This document shows, one piece after another, positions 40,807 to 50,673 of a stretch of 64,000 nucleotides of DNA. The stretch's first letter is position 1, and each line of letters starts with the position of its first letter. Under the pieces are notes generated by a model that saw only the letters and a program-made list of their open reading frames with translations, did no database searches and was not told where the DNA came from. A program made the position numbers and the translations under genes. The DNA is taken from contig NZ_JNFG01000201.1 in NCBI RefSeq assembly GCF_000729995.1, positions 186,001 through 250,000 on the forward strand. Direction: 5' to 3'. This DNA comes from Caballeronia sordidicola (GTDB taxonomy: Bacteria > Pseudomonadota > Gammaproteobacteria > Burkholderiales > Burkholderiaceae).

Positions 40807-42456
40807 ATGACGAACTCCAGTTCAGCGGCAAACGTACCTTCAAAAACAGCTTCAGGCACCTCGCCAAAGGGCTCTTCAACAGCGCCGGATCAGCCTTACT
40901 TCGATCCCACTCCGTATGGCAATGGCCCCGACGATTCCATCGACGCCACCCTGACCGACGAAAACGCCGCGATCACGCATCACTCGGCCGTCATAGGCGG
41001 CAAGACGATCGACTACACGGCCACCGCCGGGCATCTCGTGATCGTCGATCCAAGCAGTTCCAAGCCGGAAGCCAAGTTGTTCTACGTGGCGTTCACGCAG
41101 GATAATCAGACTGAAGAATCACGCCCGGTCACATTTTTCTATAACGGCGGACCGGGATCGTCGTCGGTATTCGTGCTGCTCGGGTCCTTCGCACCGCAAC
41201 GCATCAAGACCTCGATGCCCGGGTTCACGCCGCCCGCACCCTACCAGATGGAAGACAACCCGGACAGCTTGCTGGACAAAAGCGATCTCGTGTTCATCAA
41301 CCCGGTGGGCACCGGTTATTCAGCCGCTATTGCGCCGAACAAGAACATCAATTTCTGGGGCGTCGACCAGGACGCGAATTCCCTCAAGCAATTCATCAAG
41401 CGCTTCCTGACGAAAAACAATCGCTGGAATTCGCCAAAGTTTCTCTATGGCGAGTCGTACGGCACGGCGCGCAGTTGCGTGCTTGCGTACCTCTTGCACG
41501 AGGACGGCGTGGACCTGAACGGCATCACGCTGCAGTCGTCGATTCTCGACTACACCCAATCCGGCAATCCGGTGGGTGCATTGCCGACGGCCGCTGCGGA
41601 TGCGTGGTTTCATCGCAAGCTGGGCGTGCATCCGCGGCCGACCGACCTCCTGACGTTCGCCGAGGAAGTCGCGCAGTTCTCACGTACCGATTACATCGCG
41701 GCGCTGCGTAAATTCCCGCAGACCGACAACGACACGGTGGAGAAGCTGTCCGAATACACGGGCATCGACAAAGCCACGCTGATTGCGTGGAGTCTCGACG
41801 TGGCTTCCTACGACAGCCGTGGCAACTCGCTCTTTCTCACCACGCTGCTTAAGTCCAAGGGCGTGGCGCTGGGGTCCTATGACGGCCGCGTGACTGGTAT
41901 CGAGACGGGTATAGCGGGCAAGATCGATCCGAACTCCGGCGGCAACGACCCGACCATGACGGCGGTGACCGGGGTTTATACGGCGATGTGGAATGAGTAC
42001 TTGAACGAACAGTTGAAGTTCACGTCCACGTCGTCGTTCACGGATCTGAACGACCAGGCTTTCGCCAACTGGGACTTTCATCACACGGACCCGACCGGTG
42101 CGCAGAAGGGCGTGGACGCGAAGGGCAACATCATTCTCTACACGGCCGGCGATCTGGCTGCGGTGATGGCGCTGAACATCGACTTGAAGGTGTTGTCGGC
42201 GAATGGTTTTTACGACTTCGTGACGCCGTTCTACCAGACGGTAATCGACCTGCAGGAAATGCCGCTTATCGATAAAACCGTGCGGGAGAATTTATCGGCG
42301 ACGTTCTATCCGTCGGGGCACATGATCTATCTCGACGATGGTTCACGCACGCAATTGAAGGCGGACCTCGCGAAGATGTATCAGGCCGCGACGACCGATC
42401 ACCAAGCCATGGGCCGGATTCGCGCACTGCAACAACGCAAGATTGCAGCGAAATAG
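40807..42456 (+). CDS. S10 serine carboxypeptidase-like protein
   Basis: A 549-residue alpha/beta-hydrolase peptidase. S10 motifs: FFYNGGPGSSSVFVLLG (oxyanion), FLYGESYGTARS with the nucleophile Ser, Asp in GFYDFVTPF and His in YPSGHMIYLDD. These enzymes release C-terminal amino acids at acid pH and would complement the upstream sedolisin. Start ATG with AAGGGAG. A low-complexity Ser/Ala/Thr N-terminus has no evident signal peptide. Confidence 0.88.
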   Translation: MTNSSSAANVPSKTASGTSPKGSSTAPDQPYFDPTPYGNGPDDSIDATLTDENAAITHHSAVIGGKTIDYTATAGHLVIVDPSSSKPEAKLFYVAFTQDNQTEESRPVTFFYNGGPGSSSVFVLLGSFAPQRIKTSMPGFTPPAPYQMEDNPDSLLDKSDLVFINPVGTGYSAAIAPNKNINFWGVDQDANSLKQFIKRFLTKNNRWNSPKFLYGESYGTARSCVLAYLLHEDGVDLNGITLQSSILDYTQSGNPVGALPTAAADAWFHRKLGVHPRPTDLLTFAEEVAQFSRTDYIAALRKFPQTDNDTVEKLSEYTGIDKATLIAWSLDVASYDSRGNSLFLTTLLKSKGVALGSYDGRVTGIETGIAGKIDPNSGGNDPTMTAVTGVYTAMWNEYLNEQLKFTSTSSFTDLNDQAFANWDFHHTDPTGAQKGVDAKGNIILYTAGDLAAVMALNIDLKVLSANGFYDFVTPFYQTVIDLQEMPLIDKTVRENLSATFYPSGHMIYLDDGSRTQLKADLAKMYQAATTDHQAMGRIRALQQRKIAAK

Positions 42457-42567
42457 CTCACAGTAAGGAAGCGTCTGACGGAGTGCGTCGGCGGGAACAC
42501 AAGTTGCGAACCGACGAACGAGCGCATGTTTATTGCGCGAGTTCAACTGCAACCCGGAGTTCCCCCG

Positions 42568-44718
42568 ATGCCCACCTCGAAGAAGAATGCTGGCGCGCCC
42601 GCGCCCTCAAAAAACACCAGCGCAGTTGCGCGAACGCCTTCGCAGAACAACACCAATCCCAAGCTCGACAGTCTTGAGCCGTTCCGCTCGGACGCGACGA
42701 ATCAAGCGCTCACGACAAACCAGGGCGTGAAGGTTTCCGATAACCAGAACACCCTGAAAGCCGGTCCTCGCGGACCCTCGCTGCTCGAAGATTTCATCAT
42801 GCGTGAAAAAATCACGCACTTCGATCATGAGCGGATCCCGGAGCGCATCGTGCATGCACGCGGTTCGGCCGCGCATGGCGTGTTCAAGCCATACAAAGCG
42901 CATACGGACTTGACGAAAGCGGCATTCCTGCTGGACCCGAACAAGGAAACGCCGGTGTACGTGCGATTCTCGACGGTGCAGGGTTCACGCGGGTCGGCAG
43001 ACACCGTGCGTGACGTGCGGGGCTTCGCCGTCAAGTTCTACACCGAAGAAGGCAACTTCGACCTGGTCGGCAACAACATGCCCGTCTTCTTCATTCAGGA
43101 CGCGATCAAGTTCCCCGACTTCGTTCATGCAGTCAAACCGGAACCGCATAACGAAATGCCGCAGGGCGGCTCGGCCCATGACACGTTCTGGGACTTCGTC
43201 TCGCTCGTACCGGAGTCCGCGCACATGGTGTTATGGACCATGTCGGACCGCGCGATCCCGCGCAGTCTGCGCACCATGGAAGGATTCGGTATCCATACGT
43301 TTCGTCTGGTGAATGCTCAGGGCCACGGCCGGTTCGTCAAATTCCACTGGCGTCCGACCATAGGTTCGGCGTCGCTCCTGTGGGACGAAGCGCAGAAGCT
43401 GGCGGGCAAGGATGCGGATTTTCATCGGCGCGATCTGTGGGAAGCGATCGACATGGGCGACTATCCGGAATGGGAGCTGGGCGTACAGATTGTGGAGGAG
43501 GACGACGAGCATTCGTTCGACTTCGATCTGCTCGATCCGACCAAGATCATTCCAGAGGAAATCGTGCCGATCACCATGCTCGGCAAGCTCACGCTGAACC
43601 GCAATCCGGATAACTTTTTCGCGGAAACGGAACAGGTGGCGTTTTGTCCCGGGCACATTGTCCCGGGCATCGACTTCTCGAATGATCCGCTGCTGCAAGG
43701 CCGCTTGTTCTCGTACACGGATACGCAGATCAGCCGGCTGGGCGGCCCGAACTTTCACGAGATCCCCATCAACCGCACGATTGCGCCGATGCACAACAAC
43801 CAGCGCGATGCAAAACACCGGATGACGGTGAATCGCGGGCAAGCGTCGTACGAACCCAATTCCATCGATAGCGGCTGGCCGAAGGAAACCGAACCGGCGG
43901 CGATTGGCGGTGGTTTCGAGACCTATCCGGAACGCGTGGACGCGGTAAAGATCCGCCAGCGCAGCGAGTCATTTGCCGATCATTATTCGCAGGCCACGCT
44001 GTTCTGGAATAGCATGACGAAGCCAGAGAAGGATCACATCGTGGGCGCGTATTCGTTCGAGTTGAGCAAGGTCGAGCGCAAGTTCATCCGCGAACGGCAA
44101 CTGGGAATTCTGGCGAATATCGATAGCGAATTGTGTGCACGTGTTGCCGATAATCTCGGCCTGGCGGCGCCGAAAGCGAGCGCAAGCGCAGCGGAATTGG
44201 GCAAGTCGTCGCTGACTGAGTCACCGGCGTTGAGCATTGTCGCGAAGGCGAAGCCGTCGGTGAGGACACGCAAGGTTGCGATTCTCGCCGCGAAGGGCGC
44301 GGATGTCGCCACCATCAAGGCGATCAAGGATGCGCTGACGGCGGAAGGTGCGCATGCGAAGGTGGTTGCGCCGCAGCTAGGCACGTTGGGCGACGGCGTG
44401 GAAGTCGATGCAACCATTCTCGCTTTGCCATCGATCATGTTCGACGGCGTGGTGGTAGCCGGTGGTGCGGCGAGTGCGAAGCTCCTGTCGGAATCCGGCG
44501 ATGCCCGTCACTTCATACTCGAATCGTTCAAGCATCTCAAGGCAATTGGCGCGGTGGGCGATGGTGAGGACTTGCTGGCGGCCGCGCATCTGCCGACCGG
44601 TGACGAAGGCATCAGCGTAGGCAGCGACGCGAAGAAGGTGATGAAGGCGTTTATTGCGGCGTTGTCGAAACATCGCGTATGGGCGCGGGCCGAAATGGCG
44701 GAAAGCGTGCCGGCGTGA
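42568..44718 (+). CDS. katE: Large-subunit heme catalase (KatE/HPII type)
   Basis: A 716-residue clade 2 catalase. The distal-side segment FDHERIPERIVHARGSAAHG carries the catalytic His. The proximal heme Tyr is in GRLFSYTDTQISRLG, and the core heme pocket has VRDVRGFAVKFYTEEGNFD. Residues about 570-700 form the extra flavodoxin/DJ-1-like domain (RKVAILAAKGADVATIKAIK). The ATG at 42568 with GGAG is preferred to the one at 42526. Protects against high peroxide, typically in stationary phase. Confidence 0.93.
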   Translation: MPTSKKNAGAPAPSKNTSAVARTPSQNNTNPKLDSLEPFRSDATNQALTTNQGVKVSDNQNTLKAGPRGPSLLEDFIMREKITHFDHERIPERIVHARGSAAHGVFKPYKAHTDLTKAAFLLDPNKETPVYVRFSTVQGSRGSADTVRDVRGFAVKFYTEEGNFDLVGNNMPVFFIQDAIKFPDFVHAVKPEPHNEMPQGGSAHDTFWDFVSLVPESAHMVLWTMSDRAIPRSLRTMEGFGIHTFRLVNAQGHGRFVKFHWRPTIGSASLLWDEAQKLAGKDADFHRRDLWEAIDMGDYPEWELGVQIVEEDDEHSFDFDLLDPTKIIPEEIVPITMLGKLTLNRNPDNFFAETEQVAFCPGHIVPGIDFSNDPLLQGRLFSYTDTQISRLGGPNFHEIPINRTIAPMHNNQRDAKHRMTVNRGQASYEPNSIDSGWPKETEPAAIGGGFETYPERVDAVKIRQRSESFADHYSQATLFWNSMTKPEKDHIVGAYSFELSKVERKFIRERQLGILANIDSELCARVADNLGLAAPKASASAAELGKSSLTESPALSIVAKAKPSVRTRKVAILAAKGADVATIKAIKDALTAEGAHAKVVAPQLGTLGDGVEVDATILALPSIMFDGVVVAGGAASAKLLSESGDARHFILESFKHLKAIGAVGDGEDLLAAAHLPTGDEGISVGSDAKKVMKAFIAALSKHRVWARAEMAESVPA

Positions 44719-44756
44719 TGGGCGCTGGCCATTATGGTGTGTGAACGGAGGACGAC

Positions 44757-45059
44757 ATGGTCAAGACAGCATTGTGGGTCCGGTTGGAAGCAAAACCCGG
44801 CAAGGAGAAAGATGTCGAAGCGTTCTTGTTGGGCGGCCTCGCGCTGGTCGAGCAGGAGCCTGCCACGACCGCATGGTTCGCGTTGCAATTGGATGCAAGC
44901 ACGTTCGGAATCTTCGATGCCTTTCCCGATGAAGCCGGTCGCGACGCGCATCTTTCCGGCAAGGTCGCCGAGGCGCTGATGGCGCAGGCAGCCGAACTGT
45001 TCGCCTCGCCGCCGCAGATCATGAAGATCGACGTACTGGCAGCGAAGCTGCCGGGTTGA
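44757..45059 (+). CDS. Antibiotic-biosynthesis-monooxygenase-fold protein (ABM)
   Basis: A 100-residue ferredoxin-like ABM protein: ALWVRLEAKPGKEKDVEAFL then FGIFDAFPDEAGRDAHLSGK. Members act as cofactor-free monooxygenases (YgiN-like) or heme-degrading enzymes; this one is unassigned. It begins 38 nt after katE with GGAGG upstream and is probably cotranscribed. Confidence 0.8.
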   Translation: MVKTALWVRLEAKPGKEKDVEAFLLGGLALVEQEPATTAWFALQLDASTFGIFDAFPDEAGRDAHLSGKVAEALMAQAAELFASPPQIMKIDVLAAKLPG

Positions 45060-45080
45060 ACGCCCGCAGCACGTGGACTA

Positions 45081-45114
45081 CTTGCTGCGGCGTTGAGCGT
45101 AACGCCGCAGCAAG
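45081..45114. terminator. 14-bp perfect hairpin between convergent genes
   Basis: CTTGCTGCGGCGTT / AACGCCGCAGCAAG with a 6-nt loop lies between the ABM gene and the convergent PRC-barrel gene. There is no T-run. Confidence 0.6.
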
Positions 45115-45126
45115 CCTCACATCACC

Positions 45127-45564
45127 TCAATGATGGTCGTTGAACTCCGCACGGGGTTTCGGTGCCGCGGGCATCTTCGCGTATTCAAACTCCGGCAGCG
45201 CTTTGATTGCCGCCTTCGTCGCGCCTGCCAATACGATCTTGCCGCCGACCATATCGAGTTGCTCGATAGGAATGGCGACGTCGTGATGCGATACGCCGGC
45301 AAACTGGCTGGCCGCGATAATCGCAAACGATACCGACTTGTCCGGCGCCACGATGATGTCGTGAATCACACCGACCCGGTCGCCGTTCTCATTGACGACA
45401 GGCTTGTTGAGGATGGATTTCTTGACACTCCAGCCGCCCAGAATGGCTGTGGATTCCTCCACGCTGATGCCGAGCGTCTGCGAGCCGGCGACTTGCGCTT
45501 GCGAAGGAAGGGCGACTTGAGCGAGCGCTGCTGCAAGTAGCGCTGCGATGAGTTTCGTCTTCAT
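45127..45564 (-). CDS. Secreted PRC-barrel domain protein
   Basis: A 145-residue periplasmic protein. Signal peptide MKTKLIAALLAAALAQVALP then SQA. The PRC-barrel (about 50-115) has NKPVVNENGDRVGVIHDIIV and KSVSFAIIAASQFAGV. The tail is rich in Ala, Pro and His. ATG at 45562-45564 with AGAGGA. PRC-barrel proteins in this setting are often stress-related; function unknown. Confidence 0.8.
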   Translation of the reverse strand: MKTKLIAALLAAALAQVALPSQAQVAGSQTLGISVEESTAILGGWSVKKSILNKPVVNENGDRVGVIHDIIVAPDKSVSFAIIAASQFAGVSHHDVAIPIEQLDMVGGKIVLAGATKAAIKALPEFEYAKMPAAPKPRAEFNDHH

Positions 45565-46196
45565 GTGTGTCCTCTTGCGCGAGTGAATGAGCAGGCGGGT
45601 GGCGCGCACATGCCCGGCTTCGAGTTGGGAAACCGGAGACACGCTTGGCAACCGACCGCCGGAAAAACCATGGCCAGGCGTTGATAGCTGATGGTCATGG
45701 GCGGAGCGTTGTTCGACTAAGCAACTAAGCGACTACGCGACGACTACGCGAAACGAACGGCTTGATACGAGTGACACGAAACGCATTGGCAAAAGCGAAC
45801 GAGCATGCTCACGCCGGCGATGAATCCTGGCGTTTGCTCGGAGGTTGAATATTGCCTGGCCCGGATGGCTCGTTTGAGCGATGTGACAGCGGTGTGTCAT
45901 GTATCCGCAATAAACATTCGCAATAAACGAGCTGATTGGATAGGGCAACAGAACCTGGCTGAATGTTAGCCGCGAAATCAATTTCTGTCAGAGACCGACT
46001 AACTGCGGCTAAAAGAGGAGTGGGGTGAGAAAGACGCGGCTGCATGCCGGTCTATTCCCGAACTATGGATGGTGCTGCACGCAAGCTTGAAACGAAGAGA
46101 GCCGCTACGTGGCTACGTGGCAGCTCCCTTCACTACTTCAATTTAACTAACGCGTTAATTTTTTGCCAGATGGCACTCCGGTCATAAATGTCCCGC
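45565..46196. other. 632-bp intergenic region
   Basis: No supported gene. It contains short slippage-like repeats near 45715-45760 (GACTACGCGA twice, with related ACTAAGC copies) and an AT-richer stretch at 45900-46000 that may hold the promoter of the PRC-barrel gene. Confidence 0.4.
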
Positions 46197-46517
46197 TTAG
46201 TGCCCGAAGTACACCGAATGTGTTCCATCGGGTTGCGCCATCGGGGCGCGCATGCCGGCAGCGGACGAACCATCTGTCGGCGAGCCATAGGACGTTGCCG
46301 TGACGCCGCGATTCGCTTCCACGCGTTGCTCTGCTGCCTGCGCCTGCGCGGGGTAGGTGGTGTGATCGCCTTCAACGTTATAGCCGGATTGTTCCATCTG
46401 AAGCAGATCGGCCTTGACAGCAGGGCGGGTTACCGTGTCCGCGTCTTGCGCATAAGCGAATGCCGGTGCGCCGAGCGCGGCAGCAAGCACGATTGCGGGA
46501 ACCAGTGACTTGAACAT
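46197..46517 (-). CDS. DUF4148-domain secreted protein
   Basis: A 106-residue periplasmic protein. Signal peptide MFKSLVPAIVLAAALGAPAF then AYAQ. It has the DUF4148 motif VKADLLQMEQSGYNVEGDHT and TYPAQAQAAEQRV. This family is expanded in Burkholderia and has no known function. ATG with AGAGGAGA upstream. Confidence 0.85.
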   Translation of the reverse strand: MFKSLVPAIVLAAALGAPAFAYAQDADTVTRPAVKADLLQMEQSGYNVEGDHTTYPAQAQAAEQRVEANRGVTATSYGSPTDGSSAAGMRAPMAQPDGTHSVYFGH

Positions 46518-46902
46518 GACGGAATCTCCTCTCTTATGTGTGTTGAGTTTGTTCCAGGACCAATGAGGTCATGCTGAACAGACCCATTAATGAAGTGTAG
46601 GCAAGTAAGCGTTGTTGCATTAGCCGTGAATCTGTCGAAATAGTATTGTGTGTCTCGCAATAATGAATGCACTGGATCAGTGCGAATGGGGTCGGGTTAA
46701 CTGTACGGTTAATGACCAGGCTTACGTTTTTGTTAGCTTGAACAGGCGGATGCGGTGCCCCTTCTTACGTGGGTAAATGCGACTGTGTCATTTAGGCAGA
46801 CTGAGCGTTTCAACATCTCCAATTGGCGTGGCCGCTTGTATTTGCGACACTGGCGCTCCTTTCAAGAGCGCGTGTCTGGCGCCGTGCGCAGGCAATCACC
46901 CA

Positions 46903-49900
46903 ATGAGTTTGCTAAGGACTCACGTCGCGATACAAAGCATCAGCGCGTTGCGTCAGGCAATGGTGTTCGCCTGTCTGCTGGCACTTTCCATTGCAGTCAA
47001 TGCAGCAACGCCCAAGCCGTTTATCGTGGGTGCGGTCCCGGGCGCATTGCCGCCGATGGAAATGAATGATCCGGATGATTCCAGTTCGGGAGTTCGCGGC
47101 GTCTCTGCCGATTTCGCGCAACGTGTGGCTATCGCGTTGCAGAGGCCGCTCGAATGGCGGACCTTTCCTGACCGTTCTGCCATGTTGGATGCGTTGCGTC
47201 ACCATCGGATTGATGCGGCGACCAGTGCAACCGGCAATGACGCAGGACCGGCGCTGCGTCACAGCCGGCCTTATGTTGCGACCAAGCAAGTCTTCGTTGA
47301 ACGGCGCGTGGCGGGCCGTCGCACTGGACGGGTTGCTTATGTCGAGCAGCAAACGTCGGTGCGACAGTTGCACGATGCTTATCCCGCGCTGCACGCTGTG
47401 GGCTATCGCGATACGCTGAGTGCGCTGCTGGCTGTGTCGCTGGGCGATGCGGACGCGTTTGTGGGCGATCTGGCCACGACGGGTTACACGATCGATCACC
47501 TGGACCTGGTGAGCCTCACCATCTCAGGCTTTGCGGCCTTCGATGAAGCCGGCTACAGCTTTGCCTTCGCCGCCGACGCCGCAGGAGACATCCAGCGTCA
47601 GCGCGTGGATGCGGCGCTCGCCGCGCTGCCGCCCCGTTTTCTGCTCGAGGTGCGTGCGCGATGGGCGGCTGCCGCCGCGGTGACGTTCACCCGCCCGCTG
47701 ACGTTGAGCGATGCACAACGTGCCTGGATAAGCGCTCATCCGGTGATCGACTATTCCATGTATGCGGACGCCGCGCCCATGACATTCCGCGATTCAAGCG
47801 GTAAGCCCGCGGGGCTGGCAATCGATATGCTCGCGGCTATTGGCGCCCTCACGGGTCTGAGCTTCGAAGGCCGCCTGCACGGTTCCACAGCGCAGGTGAC
47901 CGATGACCTGGGCGACGGCCGCGCGAGCCTGATCGCCTACGGACTGAGCGCGGGGCAGATCCCGCCGCAGTTCGCGCCGACCAAACCTTATGGCGAAGGC
48001 GTGCTTGTGATCCTGACGCGGGCGGGATCGCAGCCGCTGCGCGACGCGCAAGCGCTGGCGGGCAAACGCGTTGCGCTTTGGCGCAATCATGCGCTCATGA
48101 GCGAATTGCGCGAGCGCGTGCCGTCGGTGCGTATTGTCGAGACATCGCCGATCAATGGCCAGTTCGATGCCGTGGTAAACGGCCAGGCCGACGCCACCAT
48201 CATCGACCTGACTTTCGCCAACTATGCGGTCGGCAATCCGTATCGCAACAAGCTCGTCATCACGGGCGCGTTCTCGGATCAGCCCGTGCAGCACGGGTTT
48301 CTCATTGCGCGTAACCAGCCCATGCTGCTCGCGATCATGAACCGCGCGATCGAACACATGCAGCCGACCGAACTCGATGCCATTCGCCGCCGCTGGATGC
48401 TCATCGAACACCCGGAGAGCCAGTGGGAACGGCGGCGTCCGCAAGTCATTTTCGGCGCGCTGCTGGGTGCGGCCATGCTTGCTCTGTTAATCGGCTGGGC
48501 GGTGTCGTTGAAAGCGCAGATTGCGCGCCGGCGGGCGGCCGAACATGCGATGCGCGCGGCAAAGGAGGAAGCCGAAACCGCGAACCGCGCGAAGTCAACG
48601 TTCCTCGCCACCATGAGCCACGAAATCCGTACGCCGATGAACGCCGTGCTCGGGCTTCTCGAACTTGAATTGCGCAGTCCGGGAGACCGTGCATCGACTG
48701 AACGGGCGCTGGGCACGGCGCATCATGCGGCACATGACCTGCTTGGCATGATCGACGATATCCTCGACATGGCGAAGATTGAAGCCGGGCGGCTCGTGCT
48801 GACACCTGCGCCGCTGGAATTGGGCGAATGGGTGAAAAGCGTGGTGGCGATCTATGAGCCGGCGGCACGCAGCAAAGGCGTCGCGCTGGTTGTGCGCATG
48901 CGTGGCCATCGGGAGCATGAGCGCGTGTGGGTGATGGCCGACGGGCTGCGCCTGCGGCAAGTGCTGGGCAATCTGTTGTCGAATGCGATCAAGTTCACGG
49001 ATGCGGGACAGGTGACGCTCGAGTATGCAATCGGGGCAGTGAGGAAAGGCCACGCGCATACCCCTCCCGCTGCCAATGCGCTTATCGCGCATCGCGAACT
49101 GTTGCTGGCAGTCTCGGACACTGGCATCGGTATCGCGGCGGATCAGCAAGCGTTGTTGTTCGCGCCGTTCGCGCAGGCGCGACAGGAACGGCCCGGCCGC
49201 TTTGGCGGTACCGGTCTCGGCCTCACTATCTGCCGCCGCTTGATGACCATGATGGGCGGCACGATCCGGTTGTCCAGCAAGCCCGGGCAGGGCAGCCGCT
49301 TTACCGCGCGGGTACGCTTGCCTGTGGGCCGCCAGCCACTGGAAACGCCCGTGTCAATGTCCGAACTCGATACGCATGACTTGCTCGGTCTGCATGTACT
49401 CGTTGTTGACGATCATCCGGCCAATCGCATCCTGCTTGCGAGCCAGTTGAATACGCTCGGCTGCGTGCTTGAAACCGCTAACGACGGCGAGGCTGCTTTT
49501 GCGCGTTGGGAGCGGAAGCGGCAAGACGGCGCTCAGTTCGACTTGATCCTGACTGATTGCTCGATGCCCACGATGAGCGGCGAGGATCTTGCACGTGCCA
49601 TTCGCGCGCGCGAACTGGCGCTGACGCGTCCGAACGCCCATATAAAGCCGACGCCCATCATAGGCGTGACCGCGAACGCGCAGCCCGAGGCGCTTACGCA
49701 AGCGCTCGGCGCAGGCATGACGTTGTGCCTGGTCAAGCCGCTTGGACTCGACGCGCTGCACCGCGCGCTGGTACTTGCCATGCACGATGAGCGCAGGCCG
49801 AAGGTGGCCGCACTGACCGCCGCCTTGCCCGTTGCCACTCGCGCTGGAGATCCGACGCTGCCATCGGATTCCAGATCCTTCTTCGACCGTGTATTGGGTA

Positions 49901-50508
49901 CTGCACCCATGCATATGTCGACCGCATCGATTGGTGCCGCGAGATCCTTCACGCCAGGCGTGGCGCATGCCGATACCTATGGTCCCACTCAAACCTTCCC
50001 GGCGAACAGGGCTGTCGGTAGCGCCGTTTCGGCTGCACTCAATGTGTCCGTTGCGGATCCCGGGAAACTGACGAGCGCGTTCGATGGCCCATCGGATACA
50101 GCGCCCAAAGCTGCTCAACCTGTCGATCACGCCGGTGCGGCACTAGGCACGTCCGCTCTCCCATCCACGATCCCGCGTTTCAACGTGGACCAGCTCAACG
50201 GCTTCGGGGACCAGGCCGCTGCCCTGGTCGATGCATTGAAGTCGGCGAACCGGCAGGATCTCGAGGAGGCGCGCCGGGCGTTTGCATCGGCGGACTTTCG
50301 CCGTCTGCTCGAACTCGTGCACCGAATGAAGGGAGCGGCGTTCGTGATCGGCGCCACGTCTTTCTCCGATGCCTGTCTGAGCCTTCAGCATGCTTGCGTG
50401 ATAGAGCCAGGACATGGCTACAACACCGCGGCGATTCGCGCGGCCTATGCGCGTTTCCACGCCGAAGCAATAGCGCTCCATGCGGCGCTCGAGCAGCACC
50501 CCGCCTAA
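46903..50508 (+). CDS. BvgS-like hybrid sensor histidine kinase
   Basis: About 1201 residues, or 1243 from an upstream ATG at 46777. The signal peptide or anchor is followed by two tandem periplasmic SBP_bac_3 (venus-flytrap) domains, about 40-255 and 275-490, and one TM (about 516-537). Then come a short coiled linker, HisKA with H573 (ATMSHEIRTPMNAVL), HATPase (NLLSNAIKFTD, SDTGIGIA, GGTGLGLTICRRL), REC with D885 and HPt with H1140 (LVHRMKGAAF). BvgS itself has a PAS domain before HisKA; none is apparent here. No response regulator gene is adjacent. About 110 low-complexity residues separate REC and HPt. Confidence 0.92.
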   Translation: MSLLRTHVAIQSISALRQAMVFACLLALSIAVNAATPKPFIVGAVPGALPPMEMNDPDDSSSGVRGVSADFAQRVAIALQRPLEWRTFPDRSAMLDALRHHRIDAATSATGNDAGPALRHSRPYVATKQVFVERRVAGRRTGRVAYVEQQTSVRQLHDAYPALHAVGYRDTLSALLAVSLGDADAFVGDLATTGYTIDHLDLVSLTISGFAAFDEAGYSFAFAADAAGDIQRQRVDAALAALPPRFLLEVRARWAAAAAVTFTRPLTLSDAQRAWISAHPVIDYSMYADAAPMTFRDSSGKPAGLAIDMLAAIGALTGLSFEGRLHGSTAQVTDDLGDGRASLIAYGLSAGQIPPQFAPTKPYGEGVLVILTRAGSQPLRDAQALAGKRVALWRNHALMSELRERVPSVRIVETSPINGQFDAVVNGQADATIIDLTFANYAVGNPYRNKLVITGAFSDQPVQHGFLIARNQPMLLAIMNRAIEHMQPTELDAIRRRWMLIEHPESQWERRRPQVIFGALLGAAMLALLIGWAVSLKAQIARRRAAEHAMRAAKEEAETANRAKSTFLATMSHEIRTPMNAVLGLLELELRSPGDRASTERALGTAHHAAHDLLGMIDDILDMAKIEAGRLVLTPAPLELGEWVKSVVAIYEPAARSKGVALVVRMRGHREHERVWVMADGLRLRQVLGNLLSNAIKFTDAGQVTLEYAIGAVRKGHAHTPPAANALIAHRELLLAVSDTGIGIAADQQALLFAPFAQARQERPGRFGGTGLGLTICRRLMTMMGGTIRLSSKPGQGSRFTARVRLPVGRQPLETPVSMSELDTHDLLGLHVLVVDDHPANRILLASQLNTLGCVLETANDGEAAFARWERKRQDGAQFDLILTDCSMPTMSGEDLARAIRARELALTRPNAHIKPTPIIGVTANAQPEALTQALGAGMTLCLVKPLGLDALHRALVLAMHDERRPKVAALTAALPVATRAGDPTLPSDSRSFFDRVLGTAPMHMSTASIGAARSFTPGVAHADTYGPTQTFPANRAVGSAVSAALNVSVADPGKLTSAFDGPSDTAPKAAQPVDHAGAALGTSALPSTIPRFNVDQLNGFGDQAAALVDALKSANRQDLEEARRAFASADFRRLLELVHRMKGAAFVIGATSFSDACLSLQHACVIEPGHGYNTAAIRAAYARFHAEAIALHAALEQHPA

Positions 50509-50673
50509 GGGCTCAAGGGCGCTTTGCTTTTCGATTGGCGTTGATCGACGCGGGTCATTCCGCCGTCGTGATTAATGCCCGATCCCGTTCCTGGAACGCG
50601 CATGTGTTTTAATTAGCCCCTCCTCTCGCTCCGACACTTGGCCGTTGCGTTTCCGGCGCGGCCCGATCGCCGA

